Positions 35,210 through 44,411 of a stretch of DNA of 64,000 nt are shown piece by piece. Below the pieces are notes generated by a model, which did no database searches, was not told the origin of the DNA, and saw only the letters and a list, made by a program, of their open reading frames with translations. The DNA is from Dyadobacter linearis. Its GTDB lineage: Bacteria; Bacteroidota; Bacteroidia; Cytophagales; Spirosomataceae. Where the stretch lies: positions 124,001 through 188,000 of the forward strand of contig NZ_CAJRAU010000002.1 in NCBI RefSeq assembly GCF_907165045.1, read 5' to 3'. Position 1 is the first letter of the stretch; the number at the start of each line of letters is the position of its first letter. Both the position numbers and the translations under genes were made by a program.

Positions 35210-36271
35210 TTAATCGGTCTTTTTTCTGATCTTCTCTTCCGCCAGTTCCAGGTCTTCCTTGTCCGCTTCCGGCTCTTCCTGCTGCTTTTCAGCGATTGCT
35301 TCGTATTGCAGTGAGATCAGAATCGGGAAATGATCGGAATTGAAATTTTCCAGCCTTTTCAAATGATTTAATTTAAAATCCGTCGAGCAGAAAACGTGGT
35401 CGAGGGGAAACCTCAGGAAGGGATACTTAGCATGAAATGTATTAAAAAAGCCGCGTCCCAGCCTTGGATCAAGCAACCCACTGATTCTGGTAAAGAGCTG
35501 CGTGGTGTAAGACCAGGCCACATCGTTCAGGTCGCCGACGACGATCGTGGGTATCTGGCATTCCTTCACTTCTTTGGCTACCAGCAGCAATTCCTTATCC
35601 CGCTCGGTCGAATAAATATTTTCTCCGGGAACGGGCGGAGTAGGGTGTACGCAATGCAGCTGGAAGGTTTTGCCGGACGCAAGTTCCACACACGTTTTGA
35701 TAGAAGGGATCTCTTCGTCGACCAGGTAACGTACCTCCGTATCTTTCAGTTTTAGCTTGGAATAAAGGAGCATTCCGTACGTGTTTTCCAGCGGAACCAG
35801 CGCCTGATGCGGATAAGTTTCCTTCAATTCTTCCACACCTTTATGCCAGTACTGGTCTGTTTCAAGAAGCAGTACGATCTCAGGATCATACTTTTTGATC
35901 AGCGCCAGGCAGCCGGCCGTGTTTTTATTATCCTGAAATACATTGGACGAAATAATGCTTACCGTATTTTCAGGATCACTCTTCGTTGCCCGCAGCATAG
36001 CGCGCTTCGCAAGAAACGTGAACGGGAAGATCTGATAGCATAAATAGGCTGTACTAAGGGACAGAACTATAACAAAGCCGATCTCGAAATTCGAGGATAT
36101 CCTGAATAGAAAGCAGTATAATATTAAAACCAAAACATTCAGAAAAAGCTTCTGAAGCCTGGGGTATTCGAACACGCGGAAAGCCCAGAAATCGTTTCTA
36201 ATGAGCGGAATAACTGAAAAAAGAACGATCAGCCCGCCGGCGATTTCCAAACCCGTTTTAAGAGAATGCAT
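35210..36271 (-). CDS. Membrane-anchored endonuclease/exonuclease/phosphatase family protein
   Basis: 353 residues. Three transmembrane segments in the first 95 residues, then an EEP domain: SIISSNVFQDNKN, IVLLLETDQYW (catalytic Glu), HCVHPTPP, VVGDLNDVAWS (D and N), and a terminal NFNSDHFPILI with the catalytic His. The layout (three TM plus EEP) is common in Bacteroidota and the substrate is unknown; nucleic acids or phospholipid head groups are possible. The C-terminus is very acidic and basic (EEPEADKEDLELAEEKIRKK). Confidence 0.85.
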   Translation of the reverse strand: MHSLKTGLEIAGGLIVLFSVIPLIRNDFWAFRVFEYPRLQKLFLNVLVLILYCFLFRISSNFEIGFVIVLSLSTAYLCYQIFPFTFLAKRAMLRATKSDPENTVSIISSNVFQDNKNTAGCLALIKKYDPEIVLLLETDQYWHKGVEELKETYPHQALVPLENTYGMLLYSKLKLKDTEVRYLVDEEIPSIKTCVELASGKTFQLHCVHPTPPVPGENIYSTERDKELLLVAKEVKECQIPTIVVGDLNDVAWSYTTQLFTRISGLLDPRLGRGFFNTFHAKYPFLRFPLDHVFCSTDFKLNHLKRLENFNSDHFPILISLQYEAIAEKQQEEPEADKEDLELAEEKIRKKTD

Positions 36272-36306
36272 ATTTAATTTAATTCACGATGGTAAGTATA
36301 TGTCGA

Positions 36307-38337
36307 TTAACGCACCAGTATCTTACCGGACCATTCCTGTTCTCCCGATCTGAATCTGATCACATGAATCCCTTCCCGAAATGCTGGCAGGTCCATACTC
36401 ACTTCCCCCTCATCTTTTACCTGTATTTCCGAAATGGTCTGTCCGTCCAAAGATAAGACCGAAAGTTGTCCCGACACAGGCTTTCTAAATCTCACCTGTA
36501 CCTTCTGGTTATTGATTGCTGGATTAGGAAATACTGAAAATAACGCGCCAAGTACTTTTTCCACACCCAGCACAACAGGCATATTAATGCTTGCGTAACC
36601 GAAATCGGCTGATTCAGAGAGCTTTCCGATTCCTTTCAATCTGTACGTAACGGTATCGGCCGGCTGGGGTTCGTCTACAAATTGGGTATCTGCTGAATCC
36701 AGGCTGGCAATTTTAATAAATGTTGACTCATCTGAATATCTTCTTTCAAGTACATATTGATTCGCACCCGCCAGTATCTGCCAGCTGAGTTTTACCTTCG
36801 TATCGTTCTCTTTTGCGGCGGTTAAGGTCGGTGCGGCCAATGCGGTACCGATCGGCACATTGTAAAAAGTCATCGCGCGCATTCCCTTACTATTCTTAAT
36901 ATACGGACCTGTAAAAGGATAATAGGGGCCGCCCTCAGGTACGTACATCGGCAGGTAATTAATGATCCCTGAGTTTTGCGGGCTCGTCAGTTCGAGCAAT
37001 ATCTTGTTTCCGTCGGCCTTGCCCGAGGCTACCTTGCCAGATTCCCAGTCGAGGAAGAAAAAATCCTTCATACCCAACGTTACCCCCGAAGGTGTACGGT
37101 AAGGTTCCGGGTACACCAGCGACTGGCCTTCGTCAAATACCAGTACCAGCTGCTTTTTTTCGGCATTTTTAAAAAATACCTTTTTGAGTAAAGGCGAAAG
37201 GATATTAGAGGTATCTGTTGAATTGTAAAAGTCTTTGAGCATGATCCTGGAAAGCTCGAAGCCATTTTGCTTGTTCCCTTCTCGCCCGTAATGCAAGCCG
37301 TCAAATTCGGCGGTGCCCACGGTTGCGAGTGAAGTCACATCGGGATATATTTCCGAAAGCCGCCGCTGATAGTCACGTACTTCTGCGCCGATGGGTGAGG
37401 GATAAAAGATAATGTCTATCTGGTACACGTAAATTCTGGCCAGGTTAGCAAAGTCCTGTTTTACGAGTTTGCGAAGCTGGGCAAAGTTTGACGGCCAGTC
37501 TGAGCCTTCATGGTAAGCCTCCGTTTCACCCTGGCGGAAAATATATGCTTTCACGGCATCGGCTGCACCGGCTTTCTGAACGCGGTAAAGCATTCGGCCG
37601 TAACCGGTATTCAGGTCAGTAGGATTTGCTTCGTTTCTTTTCGTGTGATCAAAAGCGGAAGACCAGTGAAATCCGGCATTGATGAGGCAATTTGGAATCC
37701 CGGATTGCTGAGTAAGCTGCTTTTGAATCTCAAAACCCATCGAACCCACATTCGTCCTGAAACTGTCATCATTAGAAAATGCCCATAATGTATCAGCTGG
37801 GTTGTAAGGATTGGTATTGAGGTTTTCCGTGATTTTTCCAAATGTCCTGCAAAACCGGGAAGTATCCTGTTCAGTAAAAAATCCGGTGGAATTCGATTGT
37901 CCCGACAAGACAAAAAAGTCCCCGCTGACCACATCTTTCCTCGTCACTACCAGTACCGAGTCGCTTCCTTTCACTACGTAAACTTTGAAATCATAACCCG
38001 CAAGCTCTGCTTTGATCTTCGCCTCGGTTGCAAATCTTCCTAATCCGGACTGGTAAGTAAGATTTGCCTTCAGATATTTAAATGGAGCATTATTTCTGGT
38101 GATCTGAACAGATATATAGTTCCAGTCCGGCGCCTCAACAATCCCGGAGATCGGGACAATTCCCTCACTTTTTTCGTCACGCGGATAAAGCTGAAAATCC
38201 TGGGGAAGCTTTTCAAAAACGACAGAATTGAACCGCTGCGCCTGAACAGGAACCGAAATGCAGATTACAAAAAGTAGGGTTACCGAATTTTTTAACAGCC
38301 GGTGCATGCAGCTGGTGACAGGTATTAATGCCTTCAT
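36307..38337 (-). CDS. Secreted SGNH/sialate-O-acetylesterase-like protein with T9SS sorting domain
   Basis: 676 residues. Signal peptide ends near VPVQAQ (about residue 34); M11 (38307) gives a more standard signal length and may be the true start. The catalytic domain has block I VLSGQSNS (S148) and block V FDGLHYGREG with the Asp-His pair, as in carbohydrate acetylesterases. A fibronectin-like domain follows at about 505-590 (KVKLSWQILAGANQYVLERR), and the last 75 residues (FSVFPNPAINNQKVQVRF ... GKILVR) form a type A T9SS sorting domain, so it should be secreted or attached to the cell surface. It is 29 bases after a GH43 gene, in line with removal of acetyl groups from hemicellulose or pectin. 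Confidence 0.85.
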   Translation of the reverse strand: MKALIPVTSCMHRLLKNSVTLLFVICISVPVQAQRFNSVVFEKLPQDFQLYPRDEKSEGIVPISGIVEAPDWNYISVQITRNNAPFKYLKANLTYQSGLGRFATEAKIKAELAGYDFKVYVVKGSDSVLVVTRKDVVSGDFFVLSGQSNSTGFFTEQDTSRFCRTFGKITENLNTNPYNPADTLWAFSNDDSFRTNVGSMGFEIQKQLTQQSGIPNCLINAGFHWSSAFDHTKRNEANPTDLNTGYGRMLYRVQKAGAADAVKAYIFRQGETEAYHEGSDWPSNFAQLRKLVKQDFANLARIYVYQIDIIFYPSPIGAEVRDYQRRLSEIYPDVTSLATVGTAEFDGLHYGREGNKQNGFELSRIMLKDFYNSTDTSNILSPLLKKVFFKNAEKKQLVLVFDEGQSLVYPEPYRTPSGVTLGMKDFFFLDWESGKVASGKADGNKILLELTSPQNSGIINYLPMYVPEGGPYYPFTGPYIKNSKGMRAMTFYNVPIGTALAAPTLTAAKENDTKVKLSWQILAGANQYVLERRYSDESTFIKIASLDSADTQFVDEPQPADTVTYRLKGIGKLSESADFGYASINMPVVLGVEKVLGALFSVFPNPAINNQKVQVRFRKPVSGQLSVLSLDGQTISEIQVKDEGEVSMDLPAFREGIHVIRFRSGEQEWSGKILVR

Positions 38338-38366
38338 TTTACGCAGATGCTTTTTCGCAACAACAA

Positions 38367-39344
38367 TTACTTTATCTGAACAGGTTTTACACCTTCAAAT
38401 GTGATTTTGACTGGATTGATCAAACCCTTGCTGTCAAAGGTCATTACGTCAATACACGTTTCTCGGTGATTTCCGTCGGTTTCAGTTAACGGTCTTCTGT
38501 GGTAAACTATGTACCATTCGTCTTTGCCAGGTACCTGGATCACCGAGTGGTGGCCAGCGCCGGTAGCTACTTTGGGGTCCTGCTGCAAAATTTTGTCAAC
38601 ACGCTCGAAAGGTCCGAAAGGAGAGTCGGCAATAGCGTAGGCAACAGAGTAATTCGGACCTGTCCAGCCGCCTTCTGACCACATAAAATAATATTTGCCA
38701 TTTCTGATAAACATAAATGGGCCTTCCACGTAGCCTTTTGGGGTGATCTCGCGGAAAATGGTGCCGTCTTCAAAAGGAATAAAGCCTGTAAAGTCCGGTT
38801 TGAGCTTGGCTACATTGCAATGTTTCCAACCGCCGTAAAAGAGATAGTATTGTCCGTCTTTATCTTTGAACACAAACTGGTCGATCGGCTGGGCTCCGTT
38901 GTGAAATTTATCGATCAGCGGTTTGCCGAGGTGATCGCGGTAGGGACCTTCGGGCTTATCGGCCACAGCCACTCCGATTCCGCCTTTTTCGCTGTCGCTC
39001 TGAATATCGTTTGCGCCGAAGAAGAAATAGTATTTTTTGTCTTTTTCAATAATGGAAGGCGCCCACATCGCGCGCTTTGCCCATTTTATGGAACTGGTAT
39101 CGAGGATATTCTCATGCTTTTTCCAATTGACAAGGTCTTTGGAAGAGAATGCGTCGAAATGCACCTGCTTTTCATAAGGCGCGGAAAAGGTAGGGTATAT
39201 CCAGTAAGTTTTGTCGAAAATGATTCCTTCGGGGTCTGCGTACCAGCCTTTAAATACAGGGTTACCGGATGTTTTTTTAGCAGACTGAGCAAATAGGGGA
39301 TTGGTAAAAACGCAGATCAGAAGCAGGAAAAGGTATTTATTCAT
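38367..39344 (-). CDS. Secreted glycoside hydrolase family 43 enzyme
   Basis: 325 residues from ATG 39344; the frame is open up to 39518, but that part overlaps the upstream gene and the ATG at 39344 starts a clean signal peptide (KYLFLLLICVFTNPLFAQ). Five-bladed propeller patterns: WYADPEG with catalytic base D37, AMWAPSIIEKDKKYYFFF, and KGYVEGPFMF with acid E207. GH43 enzymes act on arabinan or xylan side chains. No T9SS domain, so probably periplasmic. Grouped with the esterase-like gene downstream. Confidence 0.9.
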   Translation of the reverse strand: MNKYLFLLLICVFTNPLFAQSAKKTSGNPVFKGWYADPEGIIFDKTYWIYPTFSAPYEKQVHFDAFSSKDLVNWKKHENILDTSSIKWAKRAMWAPSIIEKDKKYYFFFGANDIQSDSEKGGIGVAVADKPEGPYRDHLGKPLIDKFHNGAQPIDQFVFKDKDGQYYLFYGGWKHCNVAKLKPDFTGFIPFEDGTIFREITPKGYVEGPFMFIRNGKYYFMWSEGGWTGPNYSVAYAIADSPFGPFERVDKILQQDPKVATGAGHHSVIQVPGKDEWYIVYHRRPLTETDGNHRETCIDVMTFDSKGLINPVKITFEGVKPVQIK

Positions 39345-39402
39345 AGTGGGATAAATCGAGCTAATATTTGAACCTGGGTAAAGTTCTAAATTTTTGCTCA
39401 GA

Positions 39403-40539
39403 TTAATATGCTTCTCCCGCTCCTCCGCCACCAAAATTTCCTTCTCCAAACTGAATTCCGTTCTCCTGGGGAGCCTGGCCAAGTACCTCTGCGGCCACAA
39501 TCGCTTCGAGGTAAGCAAACTTCCGTTTCGCCTCCGGCTCGTCAGAAATGCCCTTTTTCGGGTTTTTTAAATACCTGATTGCAAGTACCGCGACTATGAT
39601 CAGAAAAGTGCCTGCCAGTGTAAGTTCTTGTGAGATTGTTAGTTGAAGAAAATAGGTACGGTAGGTTACAATGGACGCGCCAAGTGCCAGTAAGCCGGTT
39701 ACAAATAAAACCCTGTTGTACTTTTTCAGTCCCAGGCAGATATATGCTATTGGAATTGCAGCTGTGAAGAAGTAGAACAGATATGCAAATGCGACCTGTG
39801 TTGATGCGGGCAGATCATTTAGCAATGCATTTCCTTCTCTCACGACAAAGTAATTACCAGCCAGGTAAAGGGTCGCGAGTGAAAGCACTTCCAGTATCTG
39901 CTGGCATTTGTGGTAATAAATACTGGTACTGCGACTGACCAGCATGTAGCTCAGAAATGAAAATATCATAAACGCGAAAGGTAGCAGTGCCTTACCCAAT
40001 GCAGATTCAGTGAGGATCAGTGCGATGAGCGCCGCGGCTGTGAAGTAGGTGACGGCGGCAAGCAGCAAATCTGCGTAGCGCAATAATGCCGGAACCAGAA
40101 TAAATAGCGACAAAAAGCAGTAGAGCCACGGCCTTTCACCCTCAATAATCAGGAAAAAAGAGCTTATAACCGCCCCGACTGCCGCGTAAAGTAATGCATT
40201 ATCAATGCCGGAATGGAACAATTTCCGGTCCCGGATCACAAATTCCAGCGCAGCCAGAAAAGCGATCGCGCAGATGATGGAGAATATGCCGAATGCCCCA
40301 TCGGAGAAACCATCCAGAAAGAAAAGGGAAAGGAAACCTGCAAAAAAGGAACAGGCGATTGATGCAAAGAAAAATAATCCGATCGTCACAAATATGCCGG
40401 GACGATAAAAATGCTCAGGGAAAGCTTTCTGGATTTGGGCTTCCTGTTCGGTTGTTAGCAGATTTTTAGAAACCCAGCCTGCGGCAGTTTCCCGAATATA
40501 AAGATTGGTAACCCAGGTATTATTGTAAGCCTTTATCAT
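39403..40539 (-). CDS. Polytopic membrane protein with DUF4401/DUF2157-like layout
   Basis: 378 residues, about ten transmembrane segments after a soluble N-terminal part of about 45 residues. The C-terminus is polar and ends in a Gly-rich stretch (FGEGNFGGGGAGEAY). It overlaps the upstream DUF2157 gene by four bases and is probably its partner; such pairs are known in many Gram-negative bacteria with unknown function. I name the family with moderate confidence only. Confidence 0.7.
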   Translation of the reverse strand: MIKAYNNTWVTNLYIRETAAGWVSKNLLTTEQEAQIQKAFPEHFYRPGIFVTIGLFFFASIACSFFAGFLSLFFLDGFSDGAFGIFSIICAIAFLAALEFVIRDRKLFHSGIDNALLYAAVGAVISSFFLIIEGERPWLYCFLSLFILVPALLRYADLLLAAVTYFTAAALIALILTESALGKALLPFAFMIFSFLSYMLVSRSTSIYYHKCQQILEVLSLATLYLAGNYFVVREGNALLNDLPASTQVAFAYLFYFFTAAIPIAYICLGLKKYNRVLFVTGLLALGASIVTYRTYFLQLTISQELTLAGTFLIIVAVLAIRYLKNPKKGISDEPEAKRKFAYLEAIVAAEVLGQAPQENGIQFGEGNFGGGGAGEAY

Positions 40540-41504
40540 CTCTTGATACCCAGGAATTTTTTGTATTTGAGCAAAAACAAAATAACACCGATGCTTGAAA
40601 ACGTAAAATACAGGGTAGCGAGCGTCATAGCAAGCGCCTCACCCAAAAGCTTGGCCAACATATAGGAAACAATGATATATGCCGTCACAACGCCCATTAA
40701 CAGAAAAACGAGTGACTGGGAGCGGCGGGCGGTTAATATATAGAAAACTGAGAACAGTAGTCCCGCAAACTGAAATACGATCTGCGGCTCGCCTCTGAAT
40801 GAGCCGATCAGGGAAGCAATCAGGGCGAGGTTTCCCCCCAGAAAGAGATAGGTAAATGAAAAATGCTTTTTGATTTCTTTTGAATCGCTCAGCCAGCCCG
40901 TCAAAGCCAGCAAAGTGCCGAGAATAATCGCCGACCAGACCAGTTTTTGGTCGGTAAAATCATTTTTCGTAAGAACCGAAAGCGGCGCGATCGTGAGGCC
41001 CACCCAAGAAGCAAGCCCTGTAATCGCCATGGAAAGTACGCCCGTGTGGTCAAAACGATAAGCGCTGAAAAAGAACAGGATAGTGGGTATCAGGACCGCC
41101 AGGCCATATTTAATTCCGAAAATTTCATATTGAAATTGCAAATAGCCTTCGAGCGCGAGAAATGTAGTGCAGCCGAGGAGGAGCACGTAGCTGGCAAATT
41201 TGTTAGTGTTTTTTAATTCGGAATGCTGATAGGGTAGGCTGTTTCTGAATACGTACCAGAAACAAACGATCGTCAGAATTGCAATGGCGGCGATAATAGC
41301 CTGATGACCAATTGTGTCAATGTTTTCGTAGATCAACACTCCAATGCCAGAGCTGAACAAGAGAATGCCCAGAAAAAGAATCGACCTGAGCTCCCAGTGC
41401 ACCGAAAACGCCTTATTCGTTTCAAATGAACGGATCGCCTCCGCCTGGTGACCGGAAATGATCTTTTTGTTAATCAGCTCTTTGAGGATACTTTGCGTTG
41501 TCAT
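40536..41504 (-). CDS. DUF2157-like polytopic membrane protein
   Basis: 322 residues. A cytoplasmic N-terminal part with a two-helix pattern (ILKELINKKIISGHQAEAIRSFE) precedes about ten transmembrane segments, the layout of DUF2157. The final charged end KYKKFLGIKR overlaps the start of the next gene (ATGA). Function unknown; the pair may form a complex in the inner membrane. Confidence 0.75.
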   Translation of the reverse strand: MTTQSILKELINKKIISGHQAEAIRSFETNKAFSVHWELRSILFLGILLFSSGIGVLIYENIDTIGHQAIIAAIAILTIVCFWYVFRNSLPYQHSELKNTNKFASYVLLLGCTTFLALEGYLQFQYEIFGIKYGLAVLIPTILFFFSAYRFDHTGVLSMAITGLASWVGLTIAPLSVLTKNDFTDQKLVWSAIILGTLLALTGWLSDSKEIKKHFSFTYLFLGGNLALIASLIGSFRGEPQIVFQFAGLLFSVFYILTARRSQSLVFLLMGVVTAYIIVSYMLAKLLGEALAMTLATLYFTFSSIGVILFLLKYKKFLGIKR

Positions 41505-41526
41505 TCAGATAGGGACAGAAAGGTAA

Positions 41527-41558
41527 ATTAGCAACTTTGAGAATCGTATTCTGCTAAT
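41527..41558. repeat. Nested inverted repeat upstream of the DUF2157 gene
   Basis: ATTAGCA (41527-41533) is complementary to TGCTAAT (41552-41558), and inside it AGAAT-CGT-ATTCT (41540-41552) forms a perfect small hairpin. It lies between the methyltransferase stop and the DUF2157 start, so it could be an operator or an RNA 3' end. No T-run follows. Confidence 0.4.
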
Positions 41559-41608
41559 ACTCCTGCTATTTATTCATCGGCCGAAAAGTAATGCTCACGT
41601 GCCGCTTT

Positions 41609-42382
41609 TTAGAAACGCAAGGTAAAGTCTTCTTTGGCTTGTCCGGTACGAAAAAATACAAGTCCGATCCAGAAAAGGTCTACCGTAAGCGTGACTTTCG
41701 GGTGCGATTTGATTTGCTCCCAAGCCTGAGTCATTTCCTTCGACCAATATATGTCGTCGAAAATGAATACCGAATTCTCCTGAATATGCGGCAGGCAATC
41801 CTCAAAATAGCGCACAGTTGGCTCGTAACGATGATTTGCGTCGAAATAGGCGAAATCCAGCGGTTGATCGAGCTGGGCAAGTCTGGCGGGAAGTGTCTGA
41901 TCTATATTGCCAACTACTACTTCTATATTTTCTGCTCCCAGCCGCGTAAAATGCGTTTCTGCTTTCGCGGCAGTTTGCGGGCAGCCTTCAAAACTGATGA
42001 TGTCGGCGGCAGGATTTGCTTTCGAGAAATAAAGTGTAGTAAGTCCGAGTGAAGTACCCAGCTCGATCACCGTTTCCGGTTGAAAACGCTGCACAAGCCG
42101 GTAAAAAAGTTTTCCAAACTTCTCGGGCTTCTCTGCGTTTTTTGCTATCGTGCCTATTTTTCGCTGGTTGGATTTGTTGACCCGCGACCCGGCACCCAGA
42201 TCAAGAATTTCGATGATCTCTTTAGAAGAAAGCAATTCTTTTCTCAGCTTTTTAATTTCCGCGTAATCTGCGTGCTGGTCTTTTACATTGATAACCTGAT
42301 TATACAGGTCAAACAGAAACGGAGAATGGATCGAATGTTGGTTTCCGGACCTGAGCAGATACTTTAAATACGCGGCAATCAA
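41609..42382 (-). CDS. Class I SAM-dependent methyltransferase
   Basis: 257 residues. An N-terminal helical part (IAAYLKYLLRSGNQHSIHSP) is followed by a Rossmann methyltransferase core with TVIELGTSLGLTTLYFSK, IISFEGCP, and FAYFDANHRYEPT. This is close to O-methyltransferase-like proteins found next to apaG in Cytophagales. The substrate is unknown. It lies 46 bases after apaG on the same strand. Confidence 0.85.
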   Translation of the reverse strand: MIAAYLKYLLRSGNQHSIHSPFLFDLYNQVINVKDQHADYAEIKKLRKELLSSKEIIEILDLGAGSRVNKSNQRKIGTIAKNAEKPEKFGKLFYRLVQRFQPETVIELGTSLGLTTLYFSKANPAADIISFEGCPQTAAKAETHFTRLGAENIEVVVGNIDQTLPARLAQLDQPLDFAYFDANHRYEPTVRYFEDCLPHIQENSVFIFDDIYWSKEMTQAWEQIKSHPKVTLTVDLFWIGLVFFRTGQAKEDFTLRF

Positions 42383-42428
42383 ATGAATGGGGGTTTTTCG
42401 GAGGTATCGGCAGGTATTCCCGACGATT

Positions 42429-42815
42429 TTAATTTAAACGATATGGGGCGACCAATGAAAATGCCGGAATCACAACCCGGAACTGACGCCCGTCCAGTAC
42501 CCGCTCCATTAAATAGGTACCCGACATTTTGCCGAGATCCGTTTTAAGGTTGCAACCCGAGACGTAATCGTGTACATCGCCAGGTTCCAGGATCGGTTGA
42601 AGTCCGACAATACCGGCTCCTTCCACCTCACGCACAGTTGCATTTGCATCGTGGATCAGCCAGTGCCTGCGCAAAAGCTTCACGGTATGTTCGCTGTGGT
42701 TTTCAATTAATATCTTGTAAGTGAACACGTAATGGTCCTGCCCCGGATTGGAATAGTCCGGTTGATATTCTGTCAAAACGGTGACTTTCACACCATCTGT
42801 CACTTTGGAAACCAT
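42429..42815 (-). CDS. apaG: ApaG protein
   Basis: 128 residues from ATG 42815; an earlier ATG at 42863 would add 16 residues that do not fit the family length. The pattern VSKVTDGVKVTVLTEYQPDYS, VFTYKILIENHS, LLRRHWLIHDANA and VREVEGAGIVGLQP is characteristic of ApaG, a small Fn3-like protein linked to cobalt/magnesium efflux and Ap4A metabolism in enterobacteria; its exact role is not settled. Divergent from ung. Confidence 0.92.
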   Translation of the reverse strand: MVSKVTDGVKVTVLTEYQPDYSNPGQDHYVFTYKILIENHSEHTVKLLRRHWLIHDANATVREVEGAGIVGLQPILEPGDVHDYVSGCNLKTDLGKMSGTYLMERVLDGRQFRVVIPAFSLVAPYRLN

Positions 42816-42941
42816 ATGGATTGAGGGTGTTGGTAAATAAATCGTACCCGGCATTACTTCCACTTAAACGAAAATAGCAATCAATTACTGATAAAACCAA
42901 ATCAAAAACATATAATTTGGCCCAAAAATCAAAGACCTGAT

Positions 42942-43607
42942 ATGGATGTAAAGATAGAGCAATCGTGGAAAGAGAAACTGGCACCGGAATTTGAAAAGCC
43001 CTATTTCGAAGCATTAACGACATTTGTCAAAGAGGAATATAAAACCAAACAAATTTATCCTCCGGCAAAGCAAATATTTAACGCATTCAATTACTGCACT
43101 TTTGACGATTGCCGCGTGGTTATACTTGGTCAGGATCCTTACCACGGGCCCGGACAGGCAAATGGGCTTTCATTTTCGGTCAATGACGGGGTTCGTATGC
43201 CGCCTTCACTGAACAATATTTTTAAGGAGATTCAGCAGGATCTGGGGAAGCCATTTCCGCAGTCCGGGAATCTGGAAAGGTGGGCAAAGCAGGGTGTACT
43301 ATTGCTGAATGCAACGTTGACTGTACAGGGCGGGTTGGCAGGTTCTCACCAGAATAAGGGCTGGGAGCGTTTCACTGATGCTGTTATTAAATGCGTGTCG
43401 GATCATAAGGAAGATGTTGTTTATATGCTTTGGGGCAGGTATGCGCAGGAAAAGGGAGTGATTATCAATGCAAATAAAAATCTGATACTTAAAGCAAAAC
43501 ATCCTTCACCAATGTCCGCTAACAACGGCGGCTGGTTCGGGACGGGGCATTTCAGCAAGGCAAATGAATTTTTGACAAGTAAGGGATTAGAACCAATTAA
43601 CTGGTAA
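42942..43607 (+). CDS. ung: Uracil-DNA glycosylase
   Basis: 221 residues, usual family length. Catalytic D65 in GQDPYHG, the LLLNATLTV stretch and H187 in HPSPMSA are present. It removes uracil from DNA in base excision repair. Start ATG is followed by a normal family N-terminus. A strong hairpin terminates it. Confidence 0.97.
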   Translation: MDVKIEQSWKEKLAPEFEKPYFEALTTFVKEEYKTKQIYPPAKQIFNAFNYCTFDDCRVVILGQDPYHGPGQANGLSFSVNDGVRMPPSLNNIFKEIQQDLGKPFPQSGNLERWAKQGVLLLNATLTVQGGLAGSHQNKGWERFTDAVIKCVSDHKEDVVYMLWGRYAQEKGVIINANKNLILKAKHPSPMSANNGGWFGTGHFSKANEFLTSKGLEPINW

Positions 43608-43609
43608 AA

Positions 43610-43638
43610 AAAGAGAGCCGGGAAACCCGACTCTCTTT
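43610..43638. terminator. Bidirectional terminator between ung and the Dabb gene
   Basis: AAAGAGAG-c-CGGG, AAA loop, CCCG-a-CTCTCTTT: a 13-position stem with one mismatch, flanked by A-run and T-run on the two sides, between convergent genes. Confidence 0.85.
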
Positions 43639-43665
43639 CAAATTTTCACTCCTATTACTATTTTT

Positions 43666-44070
43666 TTATTTCTGAATGTCGGAATTCATTTCCAGCACCT
43701 TATCCCAATTTGCTTCATTGGTTTTGATGAACTCCTTGCGGTCTGAGTTCAGTGCATATTGCTGTGCACCTTCATCCGTGCGGAAAGTCAGATAATGGAT
43801 CACATCAAATTCGTTTGCACTTCCTTCTGACTTCTGCACACGACCTGCCGAATAGGCAACCAGATCTTTGATCGACGTTTTCATGGAAGCAAAGTCACGC
43901 AAGTGTTTCTCCATATCCTCGGCAGTAGCTCCTTCTTTAAATTTAATGCATACCACTTTCTGCGTCTCAGCTGGTTTGTGCGGCACATAAGCGCCGTAGA
44001 TTACCAGCATGAATACGCAAAGCGCGAAGACTGGTACCAGATATCCTAATGTTTTATTTCTCGTTTTCAT
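43666..44070 (-). CDS. Membrane-anchored Dabb (stress-responsive alpha/beta barrel) protein
   Basis: 134 residues from ATG 44070; a TTG three codons earlier is less likely. An N-terminal hydrophobic helix (LGYLVPVFALCVFMLVIYGAYV) is followed by a Dabb domain: VVCIKFKEGATAEDMEKHL, then FDVIHYLTFRTDEGAQQYALN. Dabb domains dimerise and often lack a known enzyme role. The helix would place it in the periplasm as a lipid-free anchored protein or a secreted one. A perfect -7 promoter element lies about 40 bases upstream. Confidence 0.85.
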   Translation of the reverse strand: MKTRNKTLGYLVPVFALCVFMLVIYGAYVPHKPAETQKVVCIKFKEGATAEDMEKHLRDFASMKTSIKDLVAYSAGRVQKSEGSANEFDVIHYLTFRTDEGAQQYALNSDRKEFIKTNEANWDKVLEMNSDIQK

Positions 44071-44108
44071 TTGTAGCAATTCAAAATTCTTAAATCTTGT
44101 TTGTGCTA

Positions 44109-44116
44109 CAAAGGTA
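44109..44116 (-). promoter_or_regulatory. Candidate -7 promoter element for the Dabb gene
   Basis: Minus strand TACCTTTG, an exact TAnnTTTG match, giving a leader of about 33 nt. A TTG is present only 10 bases upstream of it, not at the ideal distance. Confidence 0.5.
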
Positions 44117-44411
44117 AAACATTCTTCAAGTATTGTATTATTTGGATATTAAATATAACTTATGTTGAAATATTGCAAATTTAAGAAAGATCAGCAAGCA
44201 AAATCTCATTGTCGCAAAATATAATTTGGTAATCACTATTTGAATAAATGTATAACGAATCGGTTACCACGCGCTGGAATGGGCTTTTAGAGTTCTGAAA
44301 TATGCATTTTTCCAAAAACTGAGTTTGAGAACAATTGAAAGATGTGACCAGAATGTGCAAGAGGCGTCTAAATAGGTTTAAGAAGGTTTATAATCTATTC
44401 CCAAATTATGT
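44117..44411. other. Intergenic region upstream of the zinc phospholipase-like gene
   Basis: About 295 bases, AT-rich, no credible frame. It holds a direct repeat AGGTTTA at 44374-44380 and 44384-44390, ten bases apart (one helical turn), the second running into TATAATC, about 20 bases before the start at 44412. This could be a regulator site; I see no other structure. Confidence 0.35.

Noticed and set aside
39345-39518. Longer N-terminus of the GH43 protein
   Set aside because: The extension overlaps the upstream membrane protein gene, and a clean signal peptide starts at ATG 39344.
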